DNA of 64,000 bases from Elephas maximus indicus (GCF_024166365.1 NC_064841.1:28512001-28576000), one strand, 5' to 3'. Numbered from the stretch's first letter, positions 21,674-32,214 are shown. Made by a program: numbers and translations. Notes: a model not told the origin generated them from the letters alone.

Positions 21674-22845
21674 TCTTTCTCCACGGAAACTAATGTTGGC
21701 TGTTGGTTTTGCATATATACATTTAATTATGTCGAGGAATTTCCCTTCTATTCCTGTTTTGCTGAGAATTTTTATCACGAAAGGGTTTCATTTTATTTAT
21801 GGGGTAAATTGCATTGATTGATTTTCTAATATTGAATCATCCTTGCATCTGCTATGAATCCCACTTGATCATGATGCATTATTTTTTTTAATATGCTGTT
21901 GAATTCTGTTGGCTGGAATTTTGTTGAGGGTCTTTGTGTCTATATTCATGAGGGACATTGGTATGAAATTTTCTTTTTTTGTGGCGTCTTTGCCTGGCTT
22001 TGGTATCATGGTTATGCTGGCTTCACAGAATGAATTAGGAAATATTCGTTCATTTTCTATGTTCTGGCATAGTTGGAGTAGAACTGATGTCAGCTCTTCT
22101 CTGGATGTTTGATAGATTCTCCAGTGAAGCTGTGTAGGTCAAAACATTTTTTTTCATGGGGAGTTTTTTTTTTTTTAATGACATCTTCAATTTCTTTTTT
22201 GTTATGAGTAATTCAGATTTTCTAGCTCTGTTTGTGTTCGTTTAGGTAGGTAGTATGTTTCTAGAAATTTGTCCACTTCTTCTAGGTTTTTGAATTTGTT
22301 GGAGTACAATTTTTCATAATATTCTGTTATGGTCCTCTTTATCTCAGCTGATTCTGTTGTAATGTCACCCATTTCATTTCTTATTTTGGTTAGTTGCATC
22401 TTCTCATTTTTTTCCTTTGTCAATTTGGCCAGTGGTTTGTCAATTTTATTGACCCTCTTAAAGAACTAATTTCTCGTCTTACTGATTCTTTCTGTTGTTT
22501 TTCTCTTTTCCGTTTTATTTATTTCTGCTCTAATCTTTATTATTTCCTTTCTTTTGGTAGCTGTGGTATTCTTTAGCTGTTCCTTTTCTGTTTGTTCAAG
22601 TTGTCATGTTAAGTTAATGATTTTGGGCTCTTCTTCTTTTTTGATGTGTGCATTTATTGTTATAAAATTTCCTCTGAGCACTGTTTTTGCTATGTCCCAA
22701 AGGTTTTGTATGTTGTGTTTTCATTCTCATTTGATTCTAAGAATTTTTAAATTTCATATTTAATTTCTTCTAGTAATAGTTTTAAATTAAAGTGTTATTC
22801 AGTTTCCATGTATTTAACTTTTTTCCTTGTTTTCTTTCAGTTTTA
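21674..22845 (-). mobile_element. L1 ORF2 fragment, EN-RT linker to RT (piece F)
   Basis: Minus-strand frames give KTGIEGKFLDIIKCIYAKPT (RT) at the left, and NEMGDITTESAEIKRTITEY with NLEEVDKFLETYYLP (pre-RT) at 22202-22423. Further right is KLNTWKLNNTLI (EN-RT linker). The 3' half of this L1, which should lie to the left, is missing, and RTE sequence takes its place. Confidence 0.88.
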
Positions 22846-23270
22846 TTTTTATCGATTTGTGGAAGTTCTTTATGTATTCTGGATACAAGTTCATTCTCAG
22901 TTACACGTATTACAATATGTAACTTCCAGCCTGTTACTTGCCTTGTAACTCTCTTAATATTCTCTTTTAATGACCACGAGTTCTTCATTTTAACAAAGTT
23001 TAATTTTTCAATCTTTTATTTTATGGCTAGTGTGTTTACTTTCCTATTTAAAATTTTTTGCCCAGAGATCATGAAGATGTTATGTTTTTCTCTGGAAGGT
23101 TTATTGTTTTATATTTCACATTTACATCTATGATCTACCTCAAACTAATTTTTATGTATTGCATGAGGGAGGGGTCTATGTTTTATTTTTTAAACATAGA
23201 TATCTAAAGTTCATCTTTGTAAAGTTTCTTCTTTGTATTTGGTGAAAGTGCAGTGCTATTTGACAGATTT
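22846..23270 (-). mobile_element. L1 ORF2 C-terminal fragment (piece G)
   Basis: TGTATTCTGGATACAAGTTC, TTTTGCCCAGAGATCATGAA, a TATGATCTACCTCAAACTAA block and TTGCATGAGGGAGGGGTC follow the order of antisense L1 ORF2 sequence between the RT and the C-terminus. This lies to the right of more 5' L1 sequence, so it cannot belong to the same copy as piece F. Confidence 0.75.
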
Positions 23271-24264
23271 TGTGGTGGACTTCCTATCTAGTGCTTCTCT
23301 AGGCCCCCAAATTCTTTTTTATGTAATGTAGCTACCCTGATCTTGGCCCACAGGCCAAGGCTCTCCAGCCAGGTGCCCACAGAACTGTCAAAGAATGCCA
23401 CTCTCAGTGACAGCCTGCTGATTGGGATAGCTACTTAGGCCCTGTCTGCATGCCCATTTCAACCAGACACGGAAGCAGTGAAGATGCCAGAGCTTCGGGG
23501 AACTATCCAATAATACAACCATTGCCGTCGTACTTGGGTTTTCTGCTTTAAATATATACCAGTGGGCCTGGTATTAGCCACTGCTGCTACCCTCAAATTC
23601 TCACAGTGTTCAAGAGCCAAAGGCATCACTGATGGAGTCCTGTGGCTGGCTTCCCAACCTCATTCCTCCAGGTCAACCTGCTCCTTTGCCGATTGGCAAA
23701 TTTGCCCTGGATGGCCTTCTTTAATCTCTTCCCAACTGCACTGGATTTAAAAGAAATTCTTTGAAGTTTCTGGCATTTGTGTGGTTTCCTTCCCTAGCTT
23801 TAAGTACTGATTTAGGGTTTTACATATTTTAAAATTTTTCTAGGTCATTTTGGGTGGAACTGGGAGGCAGGCGTTTCAAATATGTGCCCTCAGCCTCTGA
23901 TTTTTCACCGGAAAAGTGGTAGGATACTTTTTTTACTTTCAGGCTTGTGTGGATTGTGGAGAAACTTTGTGTTGGTTCCAGAACTGAATATTATTCATTG
24001 TTAATAGTGAACATGATTTATTAATATTGGCAATTAGTATTCAATATCATGTATTTACATTTTAATTTTATCTTTCACTACAGTCTTTTTTTCCTAGAAA
24101 TGAAATGTGATTGAGATCTTGCTGTATATAAAATTTTATGTTACCTGTAAAACTTTTTATTGCAATATGAGCATTTCTTCATTCTATTTGTAATTTTTAT
24201 TTTATGTACATATATAATAATCCAATTTTCAAAAATCCCTGTATGTACGCATACATATTTGGAT
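23271..24264. other. Unrecognised stretch
   Basis: 23290-23760 is of moderate GC content and might be an old LTR or other repeat, but I cannot name it. Frame 23562-23750 has no domain. 23760-24264 is AT-rich with no landmark. Confidence 0.4.
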
Positions 24265-24420
24265 ATTTTGTACAAAGTAAAAATTATGGAAAGATACACA
24301 CCACACTGTATACAGTAGGGCTGTGGATCTAGAGTGGGAAAGGGACAGTATTAATTTTACTTCATAAACTTTTATATTGTTTAAATTGTTACCACAAAAC
24401 TGTTTTTAAAATAAAGGTGT
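24265..24420 (+). mobile_element. Possible L1M 3' UTR remnant
   Basis: GGAAAGATACACACCACACT, TTTACTTCATAAACTTTTA and an A-rich AATAAAGG ending resemble the 3' UTR of old mammalian L1s. The match is loose and could be coincidental in AT-rich DNA. Confidence 0.4.
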
Positions 24421-24537
24421 TCTTAGTCTCTTTAATTTTTTAATTCACTGGATACCGTAATTTATTACCCATTCCATTATGTTGCCTATTTAGATAGTTC
24501 CTGTTTTAATCATAATGTAAATGTCTTTCTTCTTTCA

Positions 24538-24542
<5 letters not shown>

Positions 24543-24576
<34 letters not shown>
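24543..24576. repeat. (AC)17 microsatellite
   Basis: 34 bp of uninterrupted AC directly precede the TG end of an LTR at 24577, so the LTR may have inserted beside or into it. Confidence 0.98.
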
Positions 24577-24579
<3 letters not shown>

Positions 24580-24843
24580 CTTAGTTATCTAGTGCTGCTG
24601 TAACAGAAATACAAGTGGGTGGCTTCAATGAACAGAAATTTATTTTCTTACAGTTTAGGACCCTGGAAGTCTAAATTCAAGGTGCGGGCTCTAGGGGAAG
24701 AGTTTCTCTCTCTGTTGGCTCTGGGAGAAGGTCCTGGTCTCTTCTCAGCTTCTGTTTCTGGGTTCCTTGGAGAGCTCGTGTGGCGGATTCCATCTTCCCC
24801 CATCTGTGCTTGCTCGCCTGCTTGCTTAATCTGCTCTTGTATA

Positions 24844-25027
24844 CAGTGAAACCTGTGAGACAAACTCCACAGGACTGCTTTGTTTTTCCGGGTTTCACAA
24901 GTTTTCTACCTTTGACAGGGTGCAATCTTACCGCTTTTCTAGCATTCTCTGTTAGTGGAAAATATTTGAGTTTTCCTTTTTACCAGATACCACCTTCCAC
25001 AGTTTCTGGCATTCACAGGTTTTACTG
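24844..25027. mobile_element. Tc1/mariner-type MITE (TA-flanked) inside the LTR
   Basis: Ends are CAGTGAAACCTGTGAG and TTCACAGGTTTTACTG, which pair as inverted repeats at 14 of 16 positions. TA dinucleotides flank at 24842-24843 and 25028-25029. Other LTR copies in this window lack this 184-bp segment at the corresponding point. It has no coding capacity. Confidence 0.88.
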
Positions 25028-25130
25028 TAACTCAAAATAGATTAATTTAAGATACACCCTGCACTAATACTGCCTCAATAACATGACAAAGAAAACCCAT
25101 TTCCAAATGGGATTATAATCACATGTACCA

Positions 25131-25349
25131 AAAAAAAAAACACAAAAAACCCCACTGCCATTGAGTTGATTCTGACTCAATATCAACCCTATAGGACAGA
25201 GTAGAACAGCCCCATAGGGTTTCCAAGCCTGTAAATCTTTACGGGAAACAGACTGGCACATCCTTCTCCCATGGAGCCTCTGGTTGTTTTGAATCACCGA
25301 TCTTTCAGTTAGCAGGTAAGTGCTTTAACCACTGCACCAATAGGGCTCC
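25131..25349 (-). mobile_element. AfroSINE, antisense, inside the LTR
   Basis: A poly-A-like left end and CTGCCATTGAGTTGATTCTG are followed by GGACAGAGTAGAACAGCCC, TGTAAATCTTTACGGGAAAC and CTTTCAGTTAGCAGGTAAGT, with GGGCTCC at the right end. This is a subfamily with the extra TAAATCTTTACGG block. Confidence 0.94.
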
Positions 25350-25415
25350 TACTACAGGTATAGGGGATGTTCTTATGGAGGAATTCTACTTCCATGAACG
25401 AATCCCAAGGAAACT

Positions 25416-25516
25416 AAACAAACCAATGCGTATGTGTGTGTGTGCTGTAGATTGAATTGTGTCCCCTCAAAATATGTGTCAGTCTTTAGCACACACACGT
25501 ATGTGTTGGTTTGTTT
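25416..25516. repeat. Inverted repeat enclosing an LTR-start fragment
   Basis: Left arm 25416-25446 (AAACAAACCAATGCGTATGT...) and right arm 25488-25516 (AGCACACACACGTATGTGTT...) are near-perfect reverse complements. The loop holds GATTGAATTGTGTCCCCTCA, which matches the first roughly 40 bases of the ERVL/MaLR-type LTR seen at 45665. Confidence 0.75.
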
Positions 25517-26699
25517 CCTGAGGATTCATTCATTGAAGCAGAACTGCTCTGTAAGAACATTTACAAGCTAAATGCTTCCTAGTTTTCCAAAATATTTTTT
25601 CACATTACATTTTACCCATGTGTTTTAATTATGATTAGGTGTGGCTGTTCATAATAAAAAAAAATAATAATAAGGAAACTGACAGTTACTTAAATATCTG
25701 TAACTGACCCAATTTCATATACAACACATACGAAGTCCTTGTATTTTGTTGGTCCAGAGGTAGGCAATGCAGAGATGATATTGTGCTGCGTGAAAGCATT
25801 AGGCATCCAGCTTTTCTGCGTGTTTCACTGTGGCTTTCATCCTTAAGGTCACAAGATGCCTGCTGGCGCTGTGGCCATTGCATCCCCATTCCAGGCAGTG
25901 GGAAGGAGGACTAGGGAAAGCAAAAAGAGACCACCTCTCACCTGAGTCAGCTTCCTTTAAAGACTTTATTGGGAAGAAGCCCAACAACACTCTCGTTGAC
26001 ATCTCGATGGCCACACCCACTTACAAAGGAGGCTGGAATATATAGCCTTCTGGTAGAGCACATTGCTGCCTCAAGTGAAACAGGATTCTGTTACTAAGTA
26101 AAAAGGAGAGATGAACATTGAATAGCAAACTAGCAGCCTTTTCCATACCACAATGTCTACCATCCTACTTTCATTATAATTAAATATGCTTTATGGCTTA
26201 AATCTGAGCTGTTTTTTTGTTATTAGGGAGTTTTAACACCATATACTTATATACATACATATATGTTGCATGTAGGGTTCCCCAGGAAACAGACTACGAT
26301 TTGGGAATTGTCCCAACCTGGCTGAGTGGATCAGGCCTTGATACTCCACACTGACGAATCACTGGAAGAAGGCTATCTGAGTAAGTGGGGCAAATCCTTG
26401 GATGAGGCAGCTGTCTTCAGCCACAGCACTTCCTGGAGCTGGGTAAGTCCCTGAGTCCTGAAGGATCATCTGAGCAGCACAGTTTTATTTCCTCTTTTGT
26501 AAACTATCTGTCATCTTCTCTGTTATTATAATTTAACATTAACTATAAAGCACCAGATAAAACTTCATTGTTCCTTTTATTTAACCTTCCTTGTTATGAT
26601 CAGCAAAATTAGATACTCAAGAACCAGCCCCCCAAATTGAAAGATGTTAGCATAAGGTCACATTTGCTTCAAATTTCTGTCTTCCTCTCTTTTTCTTTT
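25517..26699. other. No recognised feature
   Basis: Frames at 25686-25889, 25799-26020 and 25830-26045 oppose one another and lack domains. 26270-26480 (GGGTTCCCCAGGAAACAGAC onward) may be a decayed LTR but I cannot assign it. Confidence 0.4.
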
Positions 26700-26830
26700 T
26701 AAAAGAAGCAACTTTTTACAAACACAGCTAAATCCCCACCCCCCAACCCTTTCCCACTATCTCCCTCTCTAGAAATAACTATTATCCTGTTTGTAGCCCT
26801 CCTTCCATGTTTTTATTTTTTTAGGACAGG
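26700..26830. mobile_element. Possible old L1 UTR scrap
   Basis: CAACCCTTTCCCACTATCTC, an AGAAATAACTATTATCC block and TTTGTAGCCCTCCTTCCATG resemble a C-rich segment often seen in old L1 UTR copies. The stretch at 29735-29905 has a similar flavour. Orientation is uncertain. Confidence 0.3.
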
Positions 26831-27589
26831 TATGTGACCAATGATTAATTTTCAGAACTTAATAAATTATTAACATTTTAATAACTTACTAATTTTATAT
26901 CTATTAATGAGGTTTCAAAATAAACAGGACATTTAATAAATACTATGCCTAAATTTTCTTGGAAGTCATAATGGAAAAGCATTACTTCTACATTTGCTGA
27001 TTCCATTCCATGTCCCTGGATCTTTCTTTCTATTAGAAAAGATTGAAAAGCTGTACCTCGACAGAAGCATGAAAGGAACCAGAAGAAATCATCTTAGAGT
27101 TTAATGAACAAATTATATTCAACCTCTTCCACATATATATCAATGGGATGGAACTAAGAGTCTAAAAATAAACCTTAGCTTTTCTGGTCAATTGATTTTC
27201 TACCAAGGTGCCAGGACAATTCAGTTAAGAATAACTTTTTCAATAAATGATTTTGGGACAACTGGATGTTCAAATGCAGAAGAATGAATTTGGACCCCTA
27301 CTTTACACCATGTAGAAAAATTTAACCCAAAATGGATCCAAGACCTGGATGTAAGAGCTAAAACTATAAAACTCTTAGAAGAAAACATAGGTGTAAATCT
27401 TTATGACTTTGAATTAGTCAATGGGTTCTTAGATATGGCACCAAAAGCACAGGCAACAAAAGAAAATACAAGTAAATTGCACTTCATTAAAACCTAAAAC
27501 TTTCGTGCTTCAAAGGACTCTATCAGGAAAATGAAAAGACAACCCAGAGAACAGCAGAAATTATTTGCAATTGTATATTTTATAAGGCC

Positions 27590-27650
27590 TACACCCATTG
27601 CTGTCAAGTTGATTCCAACCTGTCAAGTTAATTCTGACTTGGAGTGACTC
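27590..27650 (-). mobile_element. Miniature AfroSINE tail inserted in L1
   Basis: ACACCCATTGCTGTCAAGTT, GATTCCAACC and a second CAAGTTAATTCTGACTTG, then GAGTGACTCTAT, is AfroSINE 3'-end sequence only. It sits inside the ORF2 region of the old L1, where the consensus is otherwise continuous. CAAGTTGATTCCAACCTG is imperfectly repeated in tandem. Confidence 0.75.
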
Positions 27651-28075
27651 TATCTTGAATATATTAAGAACAGTTACAACTCAAGAACAAAAAGACAAAA
27701 AACTCAATTTAAAAATGGCAAGAGATCTAAATAGACATTTTTCCAAAGAAAGATGTACCAATGTCCAATAAGCACATGAAAAGACATTCACCTTAGCCAT
27801 CAGGGAAATGAAAATCAAAACCACGTGAGATATCATTTCACATCCAATAGGACTGCCACAATCAAAAAGACATAATAGCAAGTGTTGGTGAAGATGTGGA
27901 GAAACTGGAACCCTTTTATACTGCTAATGGCAATGTAAAATGCTGCGGCCACTTTGGAAAACAGTCTGAAAGTTCCTTAAATGGTTAGACATAATTATAT
28001 GAACCAGCAATTCCATGCCTATATATATACCCATGACAAATAGAAACAACTGTCCACATAAAAACTTATACACAA

Positions 28076-28264
28076 ATGTTTATAGCAGCATTCCTTATAG
28101 TAGCCAAGAAGCATAAACAACCCAAATGTCCATCAACGAATGAATGGATGAACAAAATGTGGTGTATGTATACAATAGAATATCATTCAGTGATAAAAAG
28201 AAATGACATACTAGCTTGGACGAACCTTGAAAAGATTATGTTAAGTGAAAGAAGCCAGTTATGA
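28076..28264 (+). pseudogene. L1 ORF2 extreme C-terminus
   Basis: A 62-codon piece: MFIAAFLIVAKKHKQPKCPS, then NEWMNKMWCMYTIEYHSVI and LEKIMLSERSQL. This is the typical last segment of mammalian L1 ORF2. It ends at an in-frame TGA close to the usual stop. Confidence 0.9.
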
Positions 28265-28649
28265 AAGGCCACATGTAGTGTGATTCAGTTTATATGAAAT
28301 ATCAAGAATAGGTAAATCCACAGAGAAAGAAAGGAATTAGTGGTTGCCAGAGGCTGGTGGTGGGAGGGATTGAGGAGTGACTGCTAATGGGCACAGGGCT
28401 TCTTTCTGAGATAATGAAAATGTTCTGGAATTAAATACGTGTGATGGTTGCACAACTTTGAATATGCTAAAAACCACTGAATTGTATACCTGAAAAGGGT
28501 GAATTTTATAATATGTGAATGATGTCTGCATTTTAAAAAAGAAAGTATCTAGAATGGGCTGTGCAAAGGCATTCAGGCATATCCTCTACACAAAAGGCAG
28601 TCTAGCAATGCTCTATGCAGAAGAATCCCAGTGTTGTTTTAAAATGGCA

Positions 28650-28800
28650 TAGGAAAAGTAAAATCTAGAGGGATATATTCAGCAATGCTAAATTCTGTAC
28701 TACTGGTCATTTAAAATTTTTTTATACTTATTCTCTATGTTCCAAATTTTTCAGTAATAGACTCAAGTTTACGTGACTTTTATAATCATGTAAAGAAATG
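28650..28800 (+). mobile_element. Possible L1M 3' UTR remnant
   Basis: TTATACTTATTCTCTATGTT, CCAAATTTTTCAGTAATAG and TGACTTTTATAATCATG resemble the end of an old L1 UTR. It may belong to a separate insertion from the L1 ending at 28545. Confidence 0.45.
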
Positions 28801-30103
28801 GAAACAAATAAAAACAACCAATCAACCAAAATCATGGTTGCTAGAACTTTCTCTGGGAGATGGGAAGGGATAGTAAATAAAAGTTCTACAGACCCTATTC
28901 CACTTACAGAGACAACTGGGGGGTTAAGAATCTCTGCCTGGAAATATAAGTTGGACTAAGTAAATCTGTGAGTTCAAAGCGTCTGCCAATTTTTTGTATA
29001 GTTATGGCTGAAGATCAGGGTGATCGAGTGTTCCGTTTAATCAGGGCTTGTGGTGTACAGCGTCTTTGTCATCCATAAACCCTTGGGCCACAGTCTGGAA
29101 GTTGGACATTGAAGAAAGGAAAAAAATAATGTCACTGAGTAATAATTTCAAGGTCTATTTCAGGATAAATGTTTGTAGATTGTCAGAGCTTTTAGGAAGA
29201 TTTTTCCATTTAATGTGATTTAGATTTAGACAGTATGATCTCTAAGAATTGTTCTTTTCCTTTGGGAAGTGTGTGGGTGTGTGTTTTACCCATAAGGCAC
29301 CCAGAGTAAAGATCAGAAGACCAGAAAGAGAATGAGGAGTCTTGTTCCCACTTGACCCTGGCAGAGGGATGCTGGAAATGTTGACAACTGTGTCACCCAA
29401 TGTCTGCCTGGACTACGGTTCTAGATACCAATCCTACAATTGTTATGTTAGATTAAGTTATACTCTGGTTGTTGAGACAGATATAGGTCAGTGCATACAT
29501 CTGGGCCGAGGAGACTGAGGTTTCTATAAATGAATGGAGGTTATCATTGTAAAGAGTTGAAAAGTGGCTGTTACTAGGAGACACAGGGTGTGAGTATAGG
29601 GTGGGAAGTAGAGTGGTGATCCCAAGACAAGAAAGCCAGAAGAGGAGCCAAGGTATGCCACGAATGGAACCCTACACGAAATTCCTTTATGTATTTGGAC
29701 TCTGATAACAATTATATATAGCATTCAGGGTTTTGTTTTCATTTTTATTTTTGAGTAGGTAATAAACACATTGAGTACAGAATTCAAAAGCTACACAGTG
29801 ACAGGAAGTCTCCCCTCCCTGCCTCCTCCAGCTACCCAGGCCACCTTCATTCCTGTGGAGCTTATCTTTCCTAGCTCCACCAGCATCTTTCCAGAAGCAT
29901 TCTAGCTCCAGTTGTAATGCTTTTGTAATTTCCTCTAATCAACTCCAAGCCTTGAATGGAGATTGTTACACCCAACAACCTTATGTCAATAGTGCTCTGA
30001 GGAAGGAAGGGCTCAGATAATGAAAGGAAAGTGCAAACTTTCCAGCCCACCCCTCATCATTTGTGTGTGTGGAGGGCTGGATGAGGGTGGGGAGAATAAT
30101 TGT
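28801..30103. other. No clear feature
   Basis: Mostly unassigned. The C-rich segment 29735-29905 (CACAGTGACAGGAAGTCTCC onward) may be an old L1 UTR piece. Frame 29524-29724 (minus) has no domain. Confidence 0.4.
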
Positions 30104-30115
30104 CCAGGAGGCACC

Positions 30116-30263
30116 CAAAACCAAACCAAACCCGTTGCCATTGAGTCGATTCCGACTCATAGCAACTCTATAGAATGGCTTCCAAGGAGCACCCGGTGGA
30201 TTCGAACTGCCGACCTTTTGGTTAGCAGCCTTAGTTTTTAACCACTGAGCAACCAGGGTTTCC
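30116..30263 (-). mobile_element. AfroSINE, antisense, deleted body, exact 12-bp TSD
   Basis: CAAACCCGTTGCCATTGAGT, then CGATTCCGACTCATAGC, a shortened body lacking the usual AGAGTAGAACTGCCC block, CCACCGGTGG-type region (CACCCGGTGGATTCGAACTG) and ACCTTTTGGTTAGCAGCC. CCAGGAGGCACC is duplicated at 30104-30115 and 30264-30275. The well-preserved B-box complement suggests a younger copy. Confidence 0.97.
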
Positions 30264-30409
30264 CCAGGAGGCACCAGAGTGAGCAGAAGTGATATCAGGG
30301 CACGACTTGGAGGAGCCATTAAGAGCTACAGTAAAGGCTCAGGTTTTAGCGTGCAGGGACAGCGATCTGATGTGGTAATCTCCAAGGGCACCACTAAAAG
30401 GTGACCATT

Positions 30410-30545
30410 GAAGGAGAGGCGCAGGGGCGATGGCTCCATCCCCCTCTTACAAGAGTGGAGGCGAATCACTTTGCGAACGTGGATTAAATCAGGATCATCT
30501 GTCCCTCCCCCTTACCTCCCCAACACGCGCGCATACACAACAAAG
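30410..30545. other. Short CpG-containing stretch
   Basis: GGAGAGGCGCAGGGGCGATG, GGAGGCGAATCACTTTGCGA, and AACACGCGCGCATAC give about nine CpGs in 135 bp of otherwise CpG-poor DNA. There is no TATA, exon or repeat assignment, and it is too small to be a CpG island. Confidence 0.5.
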
Positions 30546-30552
30546 ATTTAAG

Positions 30553-30752
30553 CCGTTACTGTTCTGTGCCGTGGGATTGATTCCAACTCATAGTGACCCT
30601 GTATGGCGGAGTAGAATGGCCCCATAGGGTTTCTGAGGTTGTAAATCTTTACGGAAGCAGGCTGCCACATCTTTCTTCCGTGGGGCTGGTGCGTTCCAAC
30701 CGCGAACGTTTCCGTTAGCAGCCGAGCTCTTAACCACCGCATCACCCTCCTG
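30553..30752 (-). mobile_element. AfroSINE, antisense
   Basis: GTGCCGTGGGATTGATTCC, GGCGGAGTAGAATGGCCCC, TTGTAAATCTTTACGGAAGC and CCGTTAGCAGCCGAGCTCTT are in family order. It belongs to the subfamily with the TAAATCTTTACGG block. Confidence 0.95.
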
Positions 30753-30964
30753 TTAAGCTATAAGGGCTACAAAATTATATTTTCCTACGGATTTGGGGTC
30801 TGTCACTTTCAGTGCTCTACCAGGCTCTTCACCTCCTTCTCTCTGTTGCTATGCTTCCCACCACCTCATTAGGCCAAAACGTGTACTTGCTTCATTACTG
30901 TGTAGTTTATCTTTACCCGGAGAAGAGTATAATTTTGATGGAAAAGAGAGTTCTTATTTGATTC

Positions 30965-31110
30965 TCTAATGATTCAATTATGTGACTATTTAAGGCAAGT
31001 CATTTAACCTTTCTGAACCTTAATTCCCACATCTGTGGAACTGATGACTACTTATGTATTTCCCAGGCTTGCTGAGTACAGCAATCAGAAAATACTCAGC
31101 AAGATAAAAT
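30965..31110 (+). mobile_element. MIR fragment
   Basis: GGCAAGTCATTTAACCTTTC, TGAACCTTAATTCCCACATC and TGTGGAACTGATGACTACTT follow the MIR order after the tRNA-like head. It is diverged. Confidence 0.7.
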
Positions 31111-31439
31111 AGAATGTGGAAAGGCTTGTTAATCAGTTTGTTCTCCCCTTTCCAGACCTTGTTAAGAAATCTGACAACTCCTGCTATAGCGTCAGGGGTG
31201 CTGCTGACTGGGAGTTCCAAGGTGCACTCTCAACGCCTCATAACTAAACGTGCAGAGGACACACTGCTGGAGACGCTGCTGGTCTTAACAAGAGGAGTGG
31301 ACATCTAGAAGAACCTCTTCTTTCTTTCAAAGAAAGAAAAGAAAATGGGAGCGCCAGGGCTGTCTCAGGGTGGCTGCTGGTGGCATCATTACCATCTGGA
31401 AACCGAGATTCACACCCGCCTCAAGGAGAGGTGGCAGAG

Positions 31440-31880
31440 TGGAGAGCCTCAACGGATCATTGACTCACAACAGTCATAGAACAAGTTTCCTGTACAAAGG
31501 TATAAAGCCAAAGTAAGTGAAAAAAAATTAGAAATCACATCTATCTGTATCTATTAAAAAAAAAAAACCAAACCCAGTGCCATTGAGTCGATTCCGACTC
31601 ATAGTGACCCTCATAAGACAGGGTAGAACTGCCCCATAAAGTTTCCGAGGAGCGCCTGGCAGATTTGAACTGCCGACCCTTTGGTTAGCAGCCATAGCAC
31701 TTAACCACTATGCCACCAGGGTTTCCCATCTATATGTATACCCAAAAAATAACCCAGTGCCATCGATTCCGTATATCACAATTTCATGTATAAGTGATTT
31801 TTGTTCTCTTCTTTATGCTCCAAACTTTCTACAGTTAGTGTGTTTACCCTTGTAGTCAGAAAAAAAAAAGATTAAAAAAA
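31440..31880 (+). mobile_element. Possible L1M 3' UTR remnant split by AfroSINE
   Basis: The right part, TTTTTGTTCTCTTCTTTATG then CTCCAAACTTTCTACAG and a poly-A end at about 31859, resembles an old L1 UTR. The left part (31440-31550) is consistent but weak. Confidence 0.4.
31560..31726 (-). mobile_element. AfroSINE, antisense, imperfect 12-bp TSD
   Basis: CCCAGTGCCATTGAGTCGAT, GACAGGGTAGAACTGCCCC, GGAGCGCCTGGCAGATTTGA, CTTTGGTTAGCAGCC, ending CACCAGGGTTTCC. ATCTATCTGTAT (31539-31550) and ATCTATATGTAT (31728-31739) differ at one base. A 28-bp scrap of another tail follows at 31745-31772. Confidence 0.95.
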
Positions 31881-31957
31881 ATTACTTTTAATGGAAGCAA
31901 TCTCAGAGCCTAAGATAAGGAAATGGAACATAATTTATGGCAGTTTATGAATTATTA

Positions 31958-32156
31958 GAGTCCCTGGGTGGTGCAAATTGTTAGCTTGCTGCTAACCAAA
32001 AGTTGGTGGTTCAAGTCTACCCAGAGGCACCTTGGAAAAAATGGCTGGCAATCTAATTCTGAAAGATGACCACTGAAAGCTCTATCAAGCCCAGTTCTAC
32101 CCTGACCCACATGGGGTAGCCATGAATTGGAATTCACTTGACAGCAACTGGTTTAC
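31958..32156 (+). mobile_element. AfroSINE, sense, 9-bp TSD
   Basis: AGTCCCTGGGTGGTGCAAAT, GGTGGTTCAAGTCTACCCAG, AGGCACCTTGG, and the tail GGAATTCACTTGACAGCAAC. GAATTATTA (31949-31957) and GAATCATTA (32157-32165) differ at one base. Confidence 0.95.
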
Positions 32157-32214
32157 GAATCATTAAAAAAGATAAAATGATGACTATAAAAATAACTGAT
32201 ATCAGTATAGTGAT

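Larger units (their letters stand above)
24577..25373 (-). mobile_element. ERVL/MaLR-type solo LTR carrying a MITE and a SINE
   Basis: TGCCTTAGTTATCTAGTGC, CTGTAACAGAAATACAAGTG and TGAACAGAAATTTATTTTC open the antisense LTR. ACACCCTGCACTAATACTGC and AACATGACAAAGAAAACCC lie further in, and a remnant resembling the LTR start follows the SINE (25350-25373). A TA-flanked MITE (24844-25027) and an AfroSINE (25131-25349) interrupt it. The far end is not clean. No internal retroviral genes are present. Confidence 0.85.
27125..28545 (+). mobile_element. Old placental L1 (L1MA/MB type), 3' end of ORF2 plus UTR
   Basis: Sense sequence runs from GGTCAATTGATTTTCTACCA through GGACAACTGGATGTTCAAAT, ACCAAAAGCACAGGCAACAA and the ORF2 C-terminus to the UTR signature TTAGTGGTTGCCAGAGGCTG, TGTTCTGGAATTAAATACGT and CACTGAATTGTATACC. 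A roughly 60-bp AfroSINE scrap sits at 27590-27650. Frameshifted and 5' truncated. Confidence 0.93.

Noticed and set aside
24543..24576. (AC)17 tract as a Z-DNA regulatory element
   Set aside because: It is an ordinary microsatellite with no associated promoter signal.
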